The notes under the pieces were generated by a model that saw only the letters and a program-made list of their open reading frames with translations, was not told the DNA's origin and ran no database searches. The position numbers were made by a program, and so were the translations under genes. From Flavobacterium plurextorum (GTDB lineage: Bacteria > Bacteroidota > Bacteroidia > Flavobacteriales > Flavobacteriaceae), in assembly GCF_002217395.1 (NCBI RefSeq), contig NZ_MUHD01000022.1, positions 36,009 through 100,008 on the forward strand: 64,000 bases of DNA, read 5' to 3'. Positions 9,767 to 18,154 of the stretch are shown here, piece by piece (position 1 is the stretch's first letter; each line of letters starts with the position of its first letter).

Positions 9767-9876
9767 AAAATATTCTTCATAATTCTGTATTAGGAATTTA
9801 ACAAAAAAAATAGTAATAAGAAATTAACTAACTTATTTAAAAGCAATTGAACTATATTCTCAATAATTAAACCCAC

Positions 9877-9906
9877 AAAAAAGCCCTCCTCAAAAGAGGA
9901 AGGCTT
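9877..9906 (-). terminator. Terminator of the outer-membrane barrel gene at 9941-10495
   Basis: Read on the minus strand, AAGCCTTCCTC and GAGGAGGGCTT pair around a TTTT loop with one mismatch and are followed by a six-T run. It lies about 35 bases after the stop of the leftward gene at 9941. Confidence 0.82.
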
Positions 9907-9940
9907 TTTAAACTAACGAAATAATTTATTTAGAAACTAA

Positions 9941-10495
9941 TTAAAATTTATAGATTACTCCAAAACTTACATCTCTTAAGTCAGTACCAAAACCAAAATT
10001 GTTACTTTTATCAGCACCATGACCTCCATTATTGTTTACACTATATTCTAAACCAGCCCAAGTTGCTTCGATAGCAAAATGATTTGATAAGAAATAACTT
10101 AAACCTAATCCTACATTTGTTCCAATTTGATTTGTTTTAAAATCCCCTGCTTTAGTATTTGTAAAATCAAAACCAGCTTGACCAAAAACTGAAAACTGAG
10201 AAGCAGGAGTAAAATAATATCTACCAAAAGCTCCAGCTGTAAATGCATTAGTTTTATCGTCACCAATCTTATTTGAACCAAAACCTAATTTTGCTCCAAT
10301 AGCAATGTTTTCAGATACAAAATAACCTACTTTTGGCTCAATTTCAAATCCGCTAGCTTTAGCATCACCCGTTTTTGTAGAACCTACAGTTAAAGCTCCA
10401 GAAATAAAAGCATCTCCTTTAGCAAATCCACCAGTTTGTGCATTAGCAAATGCAAAACCAAATACTGCAACAGCAGTTAAAATAACTTTTTTCAT
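9941..10495 (-). CDS. Outer membrane beta-barrel protein (OMP_b-brl type)
   Basis: This 184-aa secreted protein begins with a signal peptide cleaved near ANAQ (residue 20) and continues as short Gly/aromatic-rich strands (YFVSENIAIGAKLGFG, YFTPASQFSVFGQAGFDF) ending in SFGVIYKF. The pattern is that of a small outer-membrane barrel of OmpX/OMP_b-brl type. It is less like the other two local barrels, which share the GVKGGLN/GVKAGVN start and the PELLYS segment. It is monocistronic, with its own -7 box and terminator. No ligand or transport role can be deduced. Confidence 0.85.
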   Translation of the reverse strand: MKKVILTAVAVFGFAFANAQTGGFAKGDAFISGALTVGSTKTGDAKASGFEIEPKVGYFVSENIAIGAKLGFGSNKIGDDKTNAFTAGAFGRYYFTPASQFSVFGQAGFDFTNTKAGDFKTNQIGTNVGLGLSYFLSNHFAIEATWAGLEYSVNNNGGHGADKSNNFGFGTDLRDVSFGVIYKF

Positions 10496-10519
10496 AATTT
10501 ATTTTTTTATTACGGAATA

Positions 10520-10527
10520 CAAAATTA
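10520..10527 (-). promoter_or_regulatory. -7 promoter box of the barrel gene at 9941-10495
   Basis: The minus strand reads TAATTTTG, an exact TAnnTTTG match, 25 bases before the start codon. Confidence 0.5.
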
Positions 10528-10723
10528 AGATTACACTTACTAAAATACGTCCACAATAAGGCATTAAAACATCAAAATAAGACAGAATTAGATTACAAAC
10601 AAATGATTGGTTTCCAAATAATTAGAAGAAAACACAGGTGTAAAACAGCTTAAAAAGCTAAAAAAAGTGTGAATTTTAATAATTTTATAAAGCTTGATGT
10701 AAAGCAATAAATTGAAAATAATG

Positions 10724-10731
10724 TAGTTTTG
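10724..10731 (+). promoter_or_regulatory. -7 promoter box of the barrel gene at 10776-11336
   Basis: TAGTTTTG matches TAnnTTTG and lies 44 bases upstream of the ATG. The 280-base divergent gap (10496-10775) otherwise shows only AT-rich sequence with no reading frame. Confidence 0.45.
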
Positions 10732-10775
10732 ACTTTTAAATAACAATTAAACACAAAACCCCTAAAAACATTTTT

Positions 10776-11336
10776 ATGAAAAAAATACTTTTAGCAGCTG
10801 TATTGTTCTTAGCAACATCAGCAACCATTCAAGCACAATTATTACAAATTGGAGTAAAAGCCGGTGTTAACTTTGCAAGCCAAACTGGAGATGCAAGTCT
10901 AAACGGTGTAGCTTTTGATAAAGAAGGTATCACAAGCTATCATGCTGGTCTTGTTGCAGAAGTTAAATTACTAGAAAAATTCTCTATTCAACCAGAGCTT
11001 TTATATTCAACTCAAGGTGCTACATACAAAAATGCAGTTAAAGAATTTAAAAATGAACTTGGATACCTAGCTATTCCTGTAATGGCAAAATTCTACCTAA
11101 CTAAATCAGTTAGTTTAGAACTTGGTCCACAAGCTTCATTCTTATTAAGCAACAAAAAAGAGTTTGATGCTGAAGACCCAAAAACTTTTGATTTTGCTGT
11201 TAATGCTGGATTAGGCTTAAAAGTAACTAAAAGTATTTTTGTTCAAGCTCGTTACGGACTAGGACTAACAGAAGTTTCAACAAAAGCTGATGTAAAAAAT
11301 TCAACAGTTCAACTTTCTGCTGGATTCATGTTCTAA
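10776..11336 (+). CDS. PorT-family outer membrane beta-barrel protein
   Basis: The 186-aa protein starts with a signal peptide (cleavage after IQAQ, residue 20), then IGVKAGVNFASQ and FSIQPELLYSTQGA, which closely repeat the segments of the barrel at 9150-9731. Its last strand ends VQLSAGFMF, with the terminal Phe needed for outer-membrane insertion. It belongs to the OMP_b-brl_2/PorT-like group. It faces away from the other two barrel genes, and all three lie between xerD and aroQ, which suggests local duplication. The function is unknown. Confidence 0.87.
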   Translation: MKKILLAAVLFLATSATIQAQLLQIGVKAGVNFASQTGDASLNGVAFDKEGITSYHAGLVAEVKLLEKFSIQPELLYSTQGATYKNAVKEFKNELGYLAIPVMAKFYLTKSVSLELGPQASFLLSNKKEFDAEDPKTFDFAVNAGLGLKVTKSIFVQARYGLGLTEVSTKADVKNSTVQLSAGFMF

Positions 11337-11363
11337 AAAGAATATCACATAGTTTTACAAAAA

Positions 11364-11391
11364 CCGTTCTATTAATTAGAACGGTTTTTTT
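11364..11391 (+). terminator. Terminator of the barrel gene at 10776-11336
   Basis: CCGTTCT (11364-11370) and AGAACGG (11378-11384) form a 7-bp stem with an ATTAATT loop, extended by A/T pairs and followed by a seven-T run. Confidence 0.88.
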
Positions 11392-11469
11392 ATTTTTACA
11401 CTTTAGTGAAGTGCTTTCAATAAAATTCAAAATGAGCTTACATCACTTATAATTAAAATCAAATTACTT

Positions 11470-11883
11470 ATGAAAATCTGCATTATCAACGGACCCAATT
11501 TGAATCTTTTAGGAAAAAGAGAACCTGAAGTTTATGGAAGCCAAACTTTTGAAGATTATTTTGAAACGTTGAAACAAAAATTTCCAAGTATCGATCTTTC
11601 TTATTACCAAAGCAATATTGAAGGTGAATTGATTGGTAAAATTCAAGAATGCGGTTTTACTTTTGATGGAATTATTTTAAATGCAGGAGCATATACTCAC
11701 ACTTCTATAGGTTTAGGCGATGCGATGAAAGCGGTTACAACACCAGTAATCGAAGTACATATTTCAAATACTTATGCTCGCGAAAGTTTCAGACATCAGT
11801 CTTATTTGTCTGGAAATGCAAAAGGTGTAATTTTAGGTTTTGGTCTAAAAAGTTACGAGTTAGCCATTCAATCTTTCTTGTAA
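11470..11883 (+). CDS. aroQ: Type II 3-dehydroquinate dehydratase
   Basis: The 137-aa enzyme carries all family signatures: INGPNLNLLGKREPEVYG at the N-terminus (the NLLG-R segment of the active-site lid and the catalytic Tyr of E-x-YG), QSNIEGELIGKI, ILNAGAYTHTS, and EVHISN with the catalytic His followed by ARESFRHQS. It dehydrates 3-dehydroquinate in the third step of the cytoplasmic shikimate pathway toward chorismate and aromatic amino acids. It is somewhat shorter than many homologues (about 145 aa) but complete. It stands alone, and a separate promoter serves the next gene. Confidence 0.95.
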   Translation: MKICIINGPNLNLLGKREPEVYGSQTFEDYFETLKQKFPSIDLSYYQSNIEGELIGKIQECGFTFDGIILNAGAYTHTSIGLGDAMKAVTTPVIEVHISNTYARESFRHQSYLSGNAKGVILGFGLKSYELAIQSFL

Positions 11884-11928
11884 GTCTTTTTTTAACAATT
11901 TTTTAATAAGCTCATTTTTAACTTATTC

Positions 11929-11936
11929 TATTTTTG
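11929..11936 (+). promoter_or_regulatory. -7 promoter box of the DUF5686 gene
   Basis: TATTTTTG matches TAnnTTTG and lies 17 bases before the ATG at 11954. Confidence 0.5.
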
Positions 11937-11953
11937 CGAGAGAAACCACTCTC

Positions 11954-14443
11954 ATGAAAAACTTTACTGTACTCGCCTTTTTAATTTTTTCAATTTCCAA
12001 TTTTGCCCAAATCAAAGGGACAATAACTGATCTAAAAGGAAACCCGCTGCCTTTCGTTTCTGTTTTTGAGGAGAACACTTATACCAGTACCACTTCAAAT
12101 GAGCAGGGAAAATACCAGCTTAATGTAAAAGAAATTGGTAAAAACAAAATCACCTTTCAATATTTAGGTTTTAAAACCCAAAAGCTAACTGTTGCTTCTG
12201 ATTCTAAAACGTTGACTTTAGATGTAAAACTCGACGAAGAAAATTTTGAACTCAATGAGGTTGTAATTAATCCAAAAGATAACCCTGCAAATGCCATTAT
12301 AAAAAGCGCCATTGCAAACAAAAAAAGCAACTCTGATAAAACGGCTCGTTATACCGCTGATTTCTATTCGAAAGGAATGTTTAAAATAAAAGATCTTCCA
12401 AAGAAAATAATGGGCATGAAAGTCGATATCGGTGACGAAATGGCTTCAAATTTAGACTCGACCGGAACTGGTATTTTATATTTATCAGAAACTATTTCTA
12501 AGATTTCTTTTGAGAAACCTGGAAAACTAAAAGAGAAAATCATTGCTTCTAAAATTTCAGGAAATAATAACGGATTCAGTTATAACACAGCAACTTTATC
12601 TACTTATGATTTCTATGATAACACATTAGAATTCAATATTAATCTTATCTCTCCTATCGCCGATAATGCTTTCAATTACTACAAATACAAACTTGAAGGA
12701 ACTTTTTTTGACGATAACAATCAACAGATTAACAAAATAAAGGTAACACCAAAACGTGATAAAGAACCCGTTTTTGAAGGCTACATATATATAGTTGATG
12801 ATAGTTTTGCGATTTATGCTGTAGACTTAGACATAAAAGGCTACAGAATGAAAAATGAATTCACCGACGTAATGAATCTAAAACAGAGTTTCAGTTATAA
12901 TGTCAAAAATAAAATCTGGTCAAAAAACGCGCAAACTCTTTCTTTTAATGCCGGTGCTTTTGGCGTAAAGTTCTCTGGAAAATTCAATTATGTTTATTCG
13001 AATTATGAATTTCCAGCTTCTTTTGAAAAGAAAACTTTTGGAAATGAAATTGTAGCATTTGAAGCTGATGCGAATAAAAAAGATGATGCTTTTTGGAATC
13101 AAATACGTCCAATTCCTTTGACGATTGAAGAAAGTAATGATTATATTAAAAAAGACAGTTTACAAACCATCAGAAAGTCTCAAAAATATACTGATTCTGT
13201 AGATGCTAAAAACAATAAGTTTAAAATCTGGGATGTAATAATGGGTTATGACTATAAAAACACTTTCAAAAAACACTCGTTTGAGTATAAAGGCTTATTG
13301 AACCTAAGTTCTTTAAGTTTTAATACTGTTCAAGGTTTTAATCTAGATTCTGGTTTTTCATTTAAAAAATGGAATGAAGAAACGGGGAAGAATACATCGA
13401 TAAGCACCACTTTTAATTATGGCTTTTCTGATGAACGTTTTCGTGTTACAGGTCAATTCAGCCATCGCTTTAACAACATAAACCATGCGACAATCTGGGC
13501 TTCCGCAGGAACAAAAACTGCTCAATTTAATAGTGCTGAACCTATCAGTAATTTTGTCAATTCAATAAGTTCCTTGTTTTTCAAAGACAATTATATGAAA
13601 TTGTACAACTTAGAATTTGCACAAATTAATTATGGACAGGATATTGCAAATGGAATAAATTTAAATGCTAAGATTGGCTACGAACAGCGAAAACCTCTTT
13701 TTAATACTACTGATTATTCTTTCTTTAAAAGAGATGATATTTATACGTCAAATAATCCACTGGCGCCAAACGATTTTATAACGCCGGCATTTGATCAGCA
13801 TCATTTGTTTAAAACAGCTTTGACTGCACGTATTAACTTTGGAAACAAATACATTTCGAGACCTGACGGACGATATAACTTTAAAAACGAAAAATATCCT
13901 ACTGTATTTTTAGCTTTTGAAAAAGCATTTGCTGCAAGCGAGAAGAAGTATGAATTTGAAAGAATCGGCGCTTCTGTTCAATATGATCTTTCTTTAAACA
14001 ATAAAGGCGTTTTAGGAATGAACTTTAGAGCAGGTAAATTTTTCAATGCCGAAAACATCTCCTTTATAGATTACAGACATTTTAACGGAAACCAAACGCA
14101 CATTGGAACCAGCGACCGTTATTTGAATGTTTTTAATTTAATGCCATACTACACTAACAGTACAAATGACAGTTATTTTGAAATGCACTTAGAGCACAAT
14201 GATATGGGTTTTATAACCAATAAAATTCCGTTGATTAATTTATTAAAATCAACTATGAATCTAGGATTTCATTCACTGGCAATTCCTGACAGAAAACCTT
14301 ATACTGAATTTACCGTTGGTTTGGATAATCTAGGTTTCGGAAAATTCAAAATATTCAGAGTAGACTATGTACATTCCTATCAAGGAGGAATTCAGCAAAA
14401 TGGAGTTGTTTTCGGGCTGAAGATTTTGAATGTGTTAGATTAA
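11954..14443 (+). CDS. DUF5686 outer-membrane protein with carboxypeptidase-like regulatory domain
   Basis: This 829-aa protein has a signal peptide (about residues 1-18, ending FAQ), a carboxypeptidase-regulatory-like beta-sandwich (about 19-100: IKGTITDLKGNPLPFVSV ... LGFKTQKL) and a long C-terminal region of the DUF5686 type with regularly alternating strands suggesting an outer-membrane barrel. The arrangement resembles TonB receptors but there is no plug domain. DUF5686 proteins are frequent in Bacteroidota and have no firmly known function to my knowledge. The gene is monocistronic, and a strong CTAAG-rich hairpin lies between it and the convergent exporter gene. Confidence 0.85.
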   Translation: MKNFTVLAFLIFSISNFAQIKGTITDLKGNPLPFVSVFEENTYTSTTSNEQGKYQLNVKEIGKNKITFQYLGFKTQKLTVASDSKTLTLDVKLDEENFELNEVVINPKDNPANAIIKSAIANKKSNSDKTARYTADFYSKGMFKIKDLPKKIMGMKVDIGDEMASNLDSTGTGILYLSETISKISFEKPGKLKEKIIASKISGNNNGFSYNTATLSTYDFYDNTLEFNINLISPIADNAFNYYKYKLEGTFFDDNNQQINKIKVTPKRDKEPVFEGYIYIVDDSFAIYAVDLDIKGYRMKNEFTDVMNLKQSFSYNVKNKIWSKNAQTLSFNAGAFGVKFSGKFNYVYSNYEFPASFEKKTFGNEIVAFEADANKKDDAFWNQIRPIPLTIEESNDYIKKDSLQTIRKSQKYTDSVDAKNNKFKIWDVIMGYDYKNTFKKHSFEYKGLLNLSSLSFNTVQGFNLDSGFSFKKWNEETGKNTSISTTFNYGFSDERFRVTGQFSHRFNNINHATIWASAGTKTAQFNSAEPISNFVNSISSLFFKDNYMKLYNLEFAQINYGQDIANGINLNAKIGYEQRKPLFNTTDYSFFKRDDIYTSNNPLAPNDFITPAFDQHHLFKTALTARINFGNKYISRPDGRYNFKNEKYPTVFLAFEKAFAASEKKYEFERIGASVQYDLSLNNKGVLGMNFRAGKFFNAENISFIDYRHFNGNQTHIGTSDRYLNVFNLMPYYTNSTNDSYFEMHLEHNDMGFITNKIPLINLLKSTMNLGFHSLAIPDRKPYTEFTVGLDNLGFGKFKIFRVDYVHSYQGGIQQNGVVFGLKILNVLD

Positions 14444-14459
14444 AAGAGTTCCTAAGATA

Positions 14460-14508
14460 CTAAGGTTCTAAGATGCTAAGTTTTTTTCTCAGCACCTTAG
14501 AACCTTAG
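14460..14508. repeat. CTAAG-rich intergenic hairpin repeat
   Basis: CTAAGGTTCTAAG at 14460-14472 is perfectly complementary to CTTAGAACCTTAG at 14496-14508. The intervening bases continue the stem imperfectly (ATGCTAAG against CTCAGCAC) to a loop of seven T. The 21-bp imperfect hairpin sits between two convergent genes and may work as a bidirectional transcription stop. A similar CTTAG-rich stretch occurs at 16781-16850. Confidence 0.85.
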
Positions 14509-14527
14509 TCCCTTTCAATCTCAGAAA

Positions 14528-15403
14528 TCAGTGATAATCATCTGGTTCGATATGAATCAGAACATTTCCTAATTGAGGAATTTTTTCTTTTAAGGTATCT
14601 TGTAATTTATGGGATAAATCGTGACCTTCTTTAACTGATATTTTTGCTGATACTATGGCATGAAGATCGACGTGATATTTCATTCCGGCTTTACGAATAA
14701 AGCATTTTTCGGTTCCTAAGATTCCAACAACGGTTAATGATTTTATTCTGATTTCTTCTACCAAATCATCATTTAGATTCTCATCCATGATTTCGCCTAA
14801 TGCTGGTCTAAAAATTTTATAACTGTTATAAAGTATAAAAAATGCAGCAAAAAGTGCTGCCCAATCATCTGCAGATTCGTAGCCTTTTCCCATAAACAGG
14901 GCAATCGAAATCCCAACAAATGCGGCTACAGAAGTTATAGCGTCACTGCGATGATGCCAAGCATCTGCCGCTAAAGCAGAACTATTTGTTTGTTTACTGC
15001 GTTTCATTACTAATCGAAACGAATATTCTTTCCAAACAATAATTGCTCCCAAAACATACAATGTCCATGATTTAGGCAAATCGTGCGGTGTTTGAATATT
15101 AGCAATACTTTCGTAACCAATAATAGTTGCTGATGTAATTAAAAATCCAACAACCAAAAATGTAATTAAAGGTTCGGCACGACCATGACCATATGGATGA
15201 TTTTCATCTGCAGGTTTATTAGAATACTTTATTCCGAATAAAACCAGACAAGACGAGAATATATCCGTTGTCGATTCGATCGCATCTGCAATCAAGGCAT
15301 ATGAATTGCCAAAAAAACCTGCGAGACCTTTTATAAGGGCCAGGCAGGTATTTCCAACTATACTAAAGATAGTAGCTTTTACAGCTTTTTGTTCATTTGT
15401 CAT
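14528..15403 (-). CDS. Cation diffusion facilitator family transporter
   Basis: The 291-aa protein has about six hydrophobic helices and a hydrophilic C-terminal cytoplasmic domain (from about residue 205). The metal-site motifs of CDF exporters are present: acidic residues in DAIESTTD of the second helix, the loop HPYGHGRAE, and H-x3-D in HHRSD of the fifth helix. Members move Zn2+, Mn2+, Fe2+ or related ions out of the cytoplasm using proton exchange; the metal here is not certain. The C-terminal domain (KYHVDLHAIV) is the usual dimerising metallochaperone-like fold. It lies 52 bp downstream of murA on the same strand and may share its transcript. Confidence 0.9.
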   Translation of the reverse strand: MTNEQKAVKATIFSIVGNTCLALIKGLAGFFGNSYALIADAIESTTDIFSSCLVLFGIKYSNKPADENHPYGHGRAEPLITFLVVGFLITSATIIGYESIANIQTPHDLPKSWTLYVLGAIIVWKEYSFRLVMKRSKQTNSSALAADAWHHRSDAITSVAAFVGISIALFMGKGYESADDWAALFAAFFILYNSYKIFRPALGEIMDENLNDDLVEEIRIKSLTVVGILGTEKCFIRKAGMKYHVDLHAIVSAKISVKEGHDLSHKLQDTLKEKIPQLGNVLIHIEPDDYH

Positions 15404-15455
15404 TTAGACTATTTTTTTTCACCGCGAATTACATAAATTCACGGCGAATATTTTC

Positions 15456-16766
15456 TTACGCTCTCACAATTTTTGCTCCAATTGCTCTCAAACGCTCATC
15501 GATACGCTCGTATCCGCGATCAATTTGTTCAATATTTTGAATTGTACTTGTTCCTTTTGCAGAAAGAGCTGCTATCAACAATGAAATTCCTGCACGAATA
15601 TCAGGAGACGACATTGTTGTTGCTTTTAATTGAGATTCAAAATTATGTCCCATAACCACAGCTCTGTGCGGATCACATAACATAATTTTTGCTCCCATAT
15701 CGATTAATTTATCTACGAAAAACAAACGGCTTTCGAACATTTTTTGATGAATTAAAACGTCTCCTTTTGCTTGTGTTGCCACAACTAAAACGATACTTAA
15801 CAAGTCTGGTGTAAATCCTGGCCAAGGCGCATCAGCAATTGTTAGGATTGAACCGTCGATATCCGTTTTTACTTCATATCCATCTTTGTGAGCAGGAATA
15901 TAAATATCGTCGTTGCGTTTTTCAATTGTAATTCCAAGTTTTCTGAATGTATTTGGAATCAAACCTAAATTTTCCCAGCTTACATTTTTAATCGTGATTT
16001 CGCTTTTTGTCATAGCCGCAAGACCAATCCAAGAACCAATTTCGATCATATCAGGCAAAATTCTATGCTCGCATCCGCCAAGGCTTTCAACACCTTCGAT
16101 AGTCAATAAATTAGATCCAACTCCAGTAATCTTAGCTCCCATCGAATTCAACATTTTACACAATTGCTGTAAATATGGTTCGCATGCTGCGTTGTAAACT
16201 GTAGTTGTTCCTTTAGCTAAAACTGCAGCCATTACTATATTTGCAGTTCCTGTTACAGACGCTTCGTCCAATAACATATCTGTTCCAGTAAGACCTTCTG
16301 GAGCTTCTACTCCGTAAAAATGATCTTCTCTGTTATATCTAAATTTTGCTCCAAGATTGATAAACCCTTCAAAGTGTGTATCTAATCTACGACGCCCAAT
16401 TTTATCTCCTCCCGGTTTAGGAATATATCCTTTTCCGAAACGAGCCAAAAGAGGCCCAACAATCATAATAGAACCACGTAAAGCTCCGCCTTCTTTTTTG
16501 AAAGCTTCAGTTTCTAAATATCCAACATTAACCTCATCTGCTTGAAAAGTGATTGATCCTGGTTCGTTACGTTGAATTTTCACCCCTAAATTACCCAACA
16601 ATGTGATTAATTTATTGATATCTATAATATCAGGAATATTATTAATTTTTACTTTCTCTCCTGTTAGAAGCACGGCACATAAAATTTGTAACGCCTCATT
16701 CTTTGCTCCTTGTGGAGTGATTTCTCCTTTTAAAGGAGTTCCTCCTTCGATTTTAAAAATTCCCAT
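15456..16766 (-). CDS. murA: UDP-N-acetylglucosamine 1-carboxyvinyltransferase MurA (Asp variant)
   Basis: The 436-aa enzyme joins enolpyruvate to UDP-GlcNAc, the first committed step of peptidoglycan synthesis in the cytoplasm. The substrate-site Lys is K22 (QGAKNEAL). In the catalytic loop PKPGGDKIGRRRLDTH the position held by Cys115 in E. coli is D121. Asp at this position keeps activity but removes the thiol that fosfomycin alkylates, as known for Mycobacterium and Chlamydia, so intrinsic fosfomycin resistance of this target is predicted. Length and the remaining motifs are normal. The gene lies downstream of DUF493 and DUF4290 genes on the same strand. Confidence 0.96.
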   Translation of the reverse strand: MGIFKIEGGTPLKGEITPQGAKNEALQILCAVLLTGEKVKINNIPDIIDINKLITLLGNLGVKIQRNEPGSITFQADEVNVGYLETEAFKKEGGALRGSIMIVGPLLARFGKGYIPKPGGDKIGRRRLDTHFEGFINLGAKFRYNREDHFYGVEAPEGLTGTDMLLDEASVTGTANIVMAAVLAKGTTTVYNAACEPYLQQLCKMLNSMGAKITGVGSNLLTIEGVESLGGCEHRILPDMIEIGSWIGLAAMTKSEITIKNVSWENLGLIPNTFRKLGITIEKRNDDIYIPAHKDGYEVKTDIDGSILTIADAPWPGFTPDLLSIVLVVATQAKGDVLIHQKMFESRLFFVDKLIDMGAKIMLCDPHRAVVMGHNFESQLKATTMSSPDIRAGISLLIAALSAKGTSTIQNIEQIDRGYERIDERLRAIGAKIVRA

Positions 16767-16780
16767 AGATTTTTTTTAAG

Positions 16781-16850
16781 GTCCAAAGGTTCTTAGATTC
16801 TCAGGTTCTAAGGTAAAATCTTAGCAACTTAGTCCCTTAGCATCTCAGCC
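16781..16850. repeat. CTTAG-rich intergenic repeat
   Basis: The gap between murA and the DUF4290 gene is built of repeated CTTAG/CTAAG words (TTCTTAGATTCTCAGG, TTCTAAGG, ATCTTAGC, ACTTAGTC, CCTTAGCATCTCAG). The right half closely resembles the right arm of the hairpin at 14496-14508. No protein is encoded here. It may fold into short hairpins in the RNA. Confidence 0.7.
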
Positions 16851-16856
16851 CTTTTT

Positions 16857-17576
16857 TTATTTCTGATTATTATTTTTTTGAAAGGTCTTTTGTTTACCTC
16901 CTTTATTGTTTTTGTTGTTTTGAATTTTTGGTTGTCCGGCTGGTGTAATCTTATTTGAAACACGTTTATTAGTACGCATCAAATCTGTGGTGTTCAACAA
17001 TTCTTCTGTACTGTGAAGCAGGTTTATTTTCCCTCCCGACAATTCATACAAATGCTCAAAAATCACATCATCTTTTACAGTGTCTTTGTTCCAGCTCAAA
17101 AATGATTTTTTCATGTGGTTGGCAATTACCATAACCAATGCATTTTTCATTTCGCCTTCCTCCCATTTATTGGCAACATCAATCATATATTTGATGTTGT
17201 TTCCATAAAATCTGTATTTAGGAAAGTTTTGCGGATATTGTAAAACATCTGGTTTTAACTGCAATACATCTCTTGATGGAATTGGATACGGAGATTCTAC
17301 ATTCAATTTAAAATCAGACATAATAAACAGCTGATCCCATAATTTATGCTGAAAATCCGGCACATCACGCAAATGAGGATTTAAGCTTCCCATAACCTGA
17401 ATGATATATTTCGCAGCTTTGTTGCGCGTTTCATCATCTTCAATTGCAGTAGCCTGATCGATCAGTTTTTGTAAATGACGACCATATTCTGGAATAATTA
17501 ATCGTTGTCTTTCAGAATTGTATTCTAAATTAAAAACAACATCATTCGCGACTTCTTTTTTATATTTTTCGTTCAT
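16857..17576 (-). CDS. DUF4290 domain-containing protein
   Basis: The 239-aa protein matches, from recognition, the Bacteroidota-restricted DUF4290 family: DVVFNLEYNSERQRLIIPEYGRH near the N-terminus and NPHLRDVPDFQHKLWDQL in the middle. The last 30 residues are an Asn/Lys/Gln-rich, probably disordered tail. No signal peptide or membrane helix is present, so it is cytoplasmic; the function is unknown. It follows the DUF493 gene by 3 bases on the same strand and precedes murA, so it may be part of a cell-envelope operon. Confidence 0.85.
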   Translation of the reverse strand: MNEKYKKEVANDVVFNLEYNSERQRLIIPEYGRHLQKLIDQATAIEDDETRNKAAKYIIQVMGSLNPHLRDVPDFQHKLWDQLFIMSDFKLNVESPYPIPSRDVLQLKPDVLQYPQNFPKYRFYGNNIKYMIDVANKWEEGEMKNALVMVIANHMKKSFLSWNKDTVKDDVIFEHLYELSGGKINLLHSTEELLNTTDLMRTNKRVSNKITPAGQPKIQNNKNNKGGKQKTFQKNNNQK

Positions 17577-17579
17577 AAG

Positions 17580-17876
17580 TTATAATGAAACAATACCTTC
17601 TATTGTAGAAACTTCTTTGTATTTAACAATTACAGCATCAGAACTGTGCATGGTAACATCTACAGAAACACTGGTAAACTTACCAGTTTTAGATTTTGTT
17701 GTTTTAATAACAGCGCCCATAGCATCAAAAGCTTTTTCAACACGCTCCACATTGTCTGCTAGAGTTGGCACAATAAATTTATACAAATATTCTGCAGGCC
17801 AAGTGTTTGCGTTATCAAGTTCGACTTTTAATCTTTCGTAAAATTCCGCTGTTTTTTTTTCTTTATCGTTCTCCAT
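17580..17876 (-). CDS. DUF493 family protein
   Basis: This 98-aa cytoplasmic protein has the small alpha/beta fold pattern of DUF493 (YbeD-like): an N-terminal helix, TWPAEYLYKFIVPT, a second helix, then two strands KFTSVSVDVTMHSSDAVIVKYKEV and a C-terminal IEGIVSL. YbeD is ACT-like and has been suggested to have a regulatory role; nothing specific can be said here. It is the first gene of the DUF493-DUF4290-murA-CDF strand group. The first 220 bases upstream hold inverted repeats and the promoter of the opposite gene. Confidence 0.85.
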   Translation of the reverse strand: MENDKEKKTAEFYERLKVELDNANTWPAEYLYKFIVPTLADNVERVEKAFDAMGAVIKTTKSKTGKFTSVSVDVTMHSSDAVIVKYKEVSTIEGIVSL

Positions 17877-17982
17877 TCGTAATTAAAAATAAACGCAAAT
17901 ATACGATTTTTGAATTTAGATTTCTGAGTTTAGATTTTAGATTTTTTCTATTGAAAAGATAACTATTTTTTTGCCACAAATT

Positions 17983-18078
17983 TCACGAATTTACACTAAT
18001 TATACTGCTGTAAATTTCTTTATTAAATTTTACTAAAATTTTGATTTCTTTTAAGATTTAAATTGGCAAAATTCGTGA
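17983..18078. repeat. Intergenic inverted repeat (TCACGAATTT / AAATTCGTGA)
   Basis: TCACGAATTT at 17983-17992 is perfectly complementary to AAATTCGTGA at 18069-18078, separated by 76 AT-rich bases. The flanking words (GCCACAAATTTCACGAATTTACAC) look like a dispersed flavobacterial intergenic repeat. The right arm overlaps the spacer of the esterase promoter. Confidence 0.6.
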
Positions 18079-18094
18079 CAAACCTTTATATTTG
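18063..18094 (+). promoter_or_regulatory. Promoter of the secreted esterase gene
   Basis: TTG at 18063-18065 and TATATTTG at 18087-18094 are 21 bases apart, within the Bacteroidota consensus range. A longer reading frame from TTG at 18092 would start inside this -7 box, so the ATG at 18155 is preferred. Confidence 0.6.
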
Positions 18095-18115
18095 GAATAC
18101 CTTGCAACTCTGCTT

Positions 18116-18129
18116 CCGATAACTATCGG
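18116..18129. repeat. Short palindrome in the esterase leader
   Basis: CCGATA-AC-TATCGG forms a perfect 6-bp hairpin in the 5' leader of the esterase mRNA. The same kind of word (CCCGAT...ATCGGG) recurs at 61416-61437, so it is probably a dispersed short repeat. Confidence 0.5.
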
Positions 18130-18154
18130 GATTGCGAGATTAAAACAAATTACA

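Noticed and set aside
15913..16545. Two antisense open frames inside murA (about 94 and 62 aa)
   Set aside because: They lie entirely inside the firm murA coding region on the other strand, and neither shows a signal peptide, promoter or family motif.
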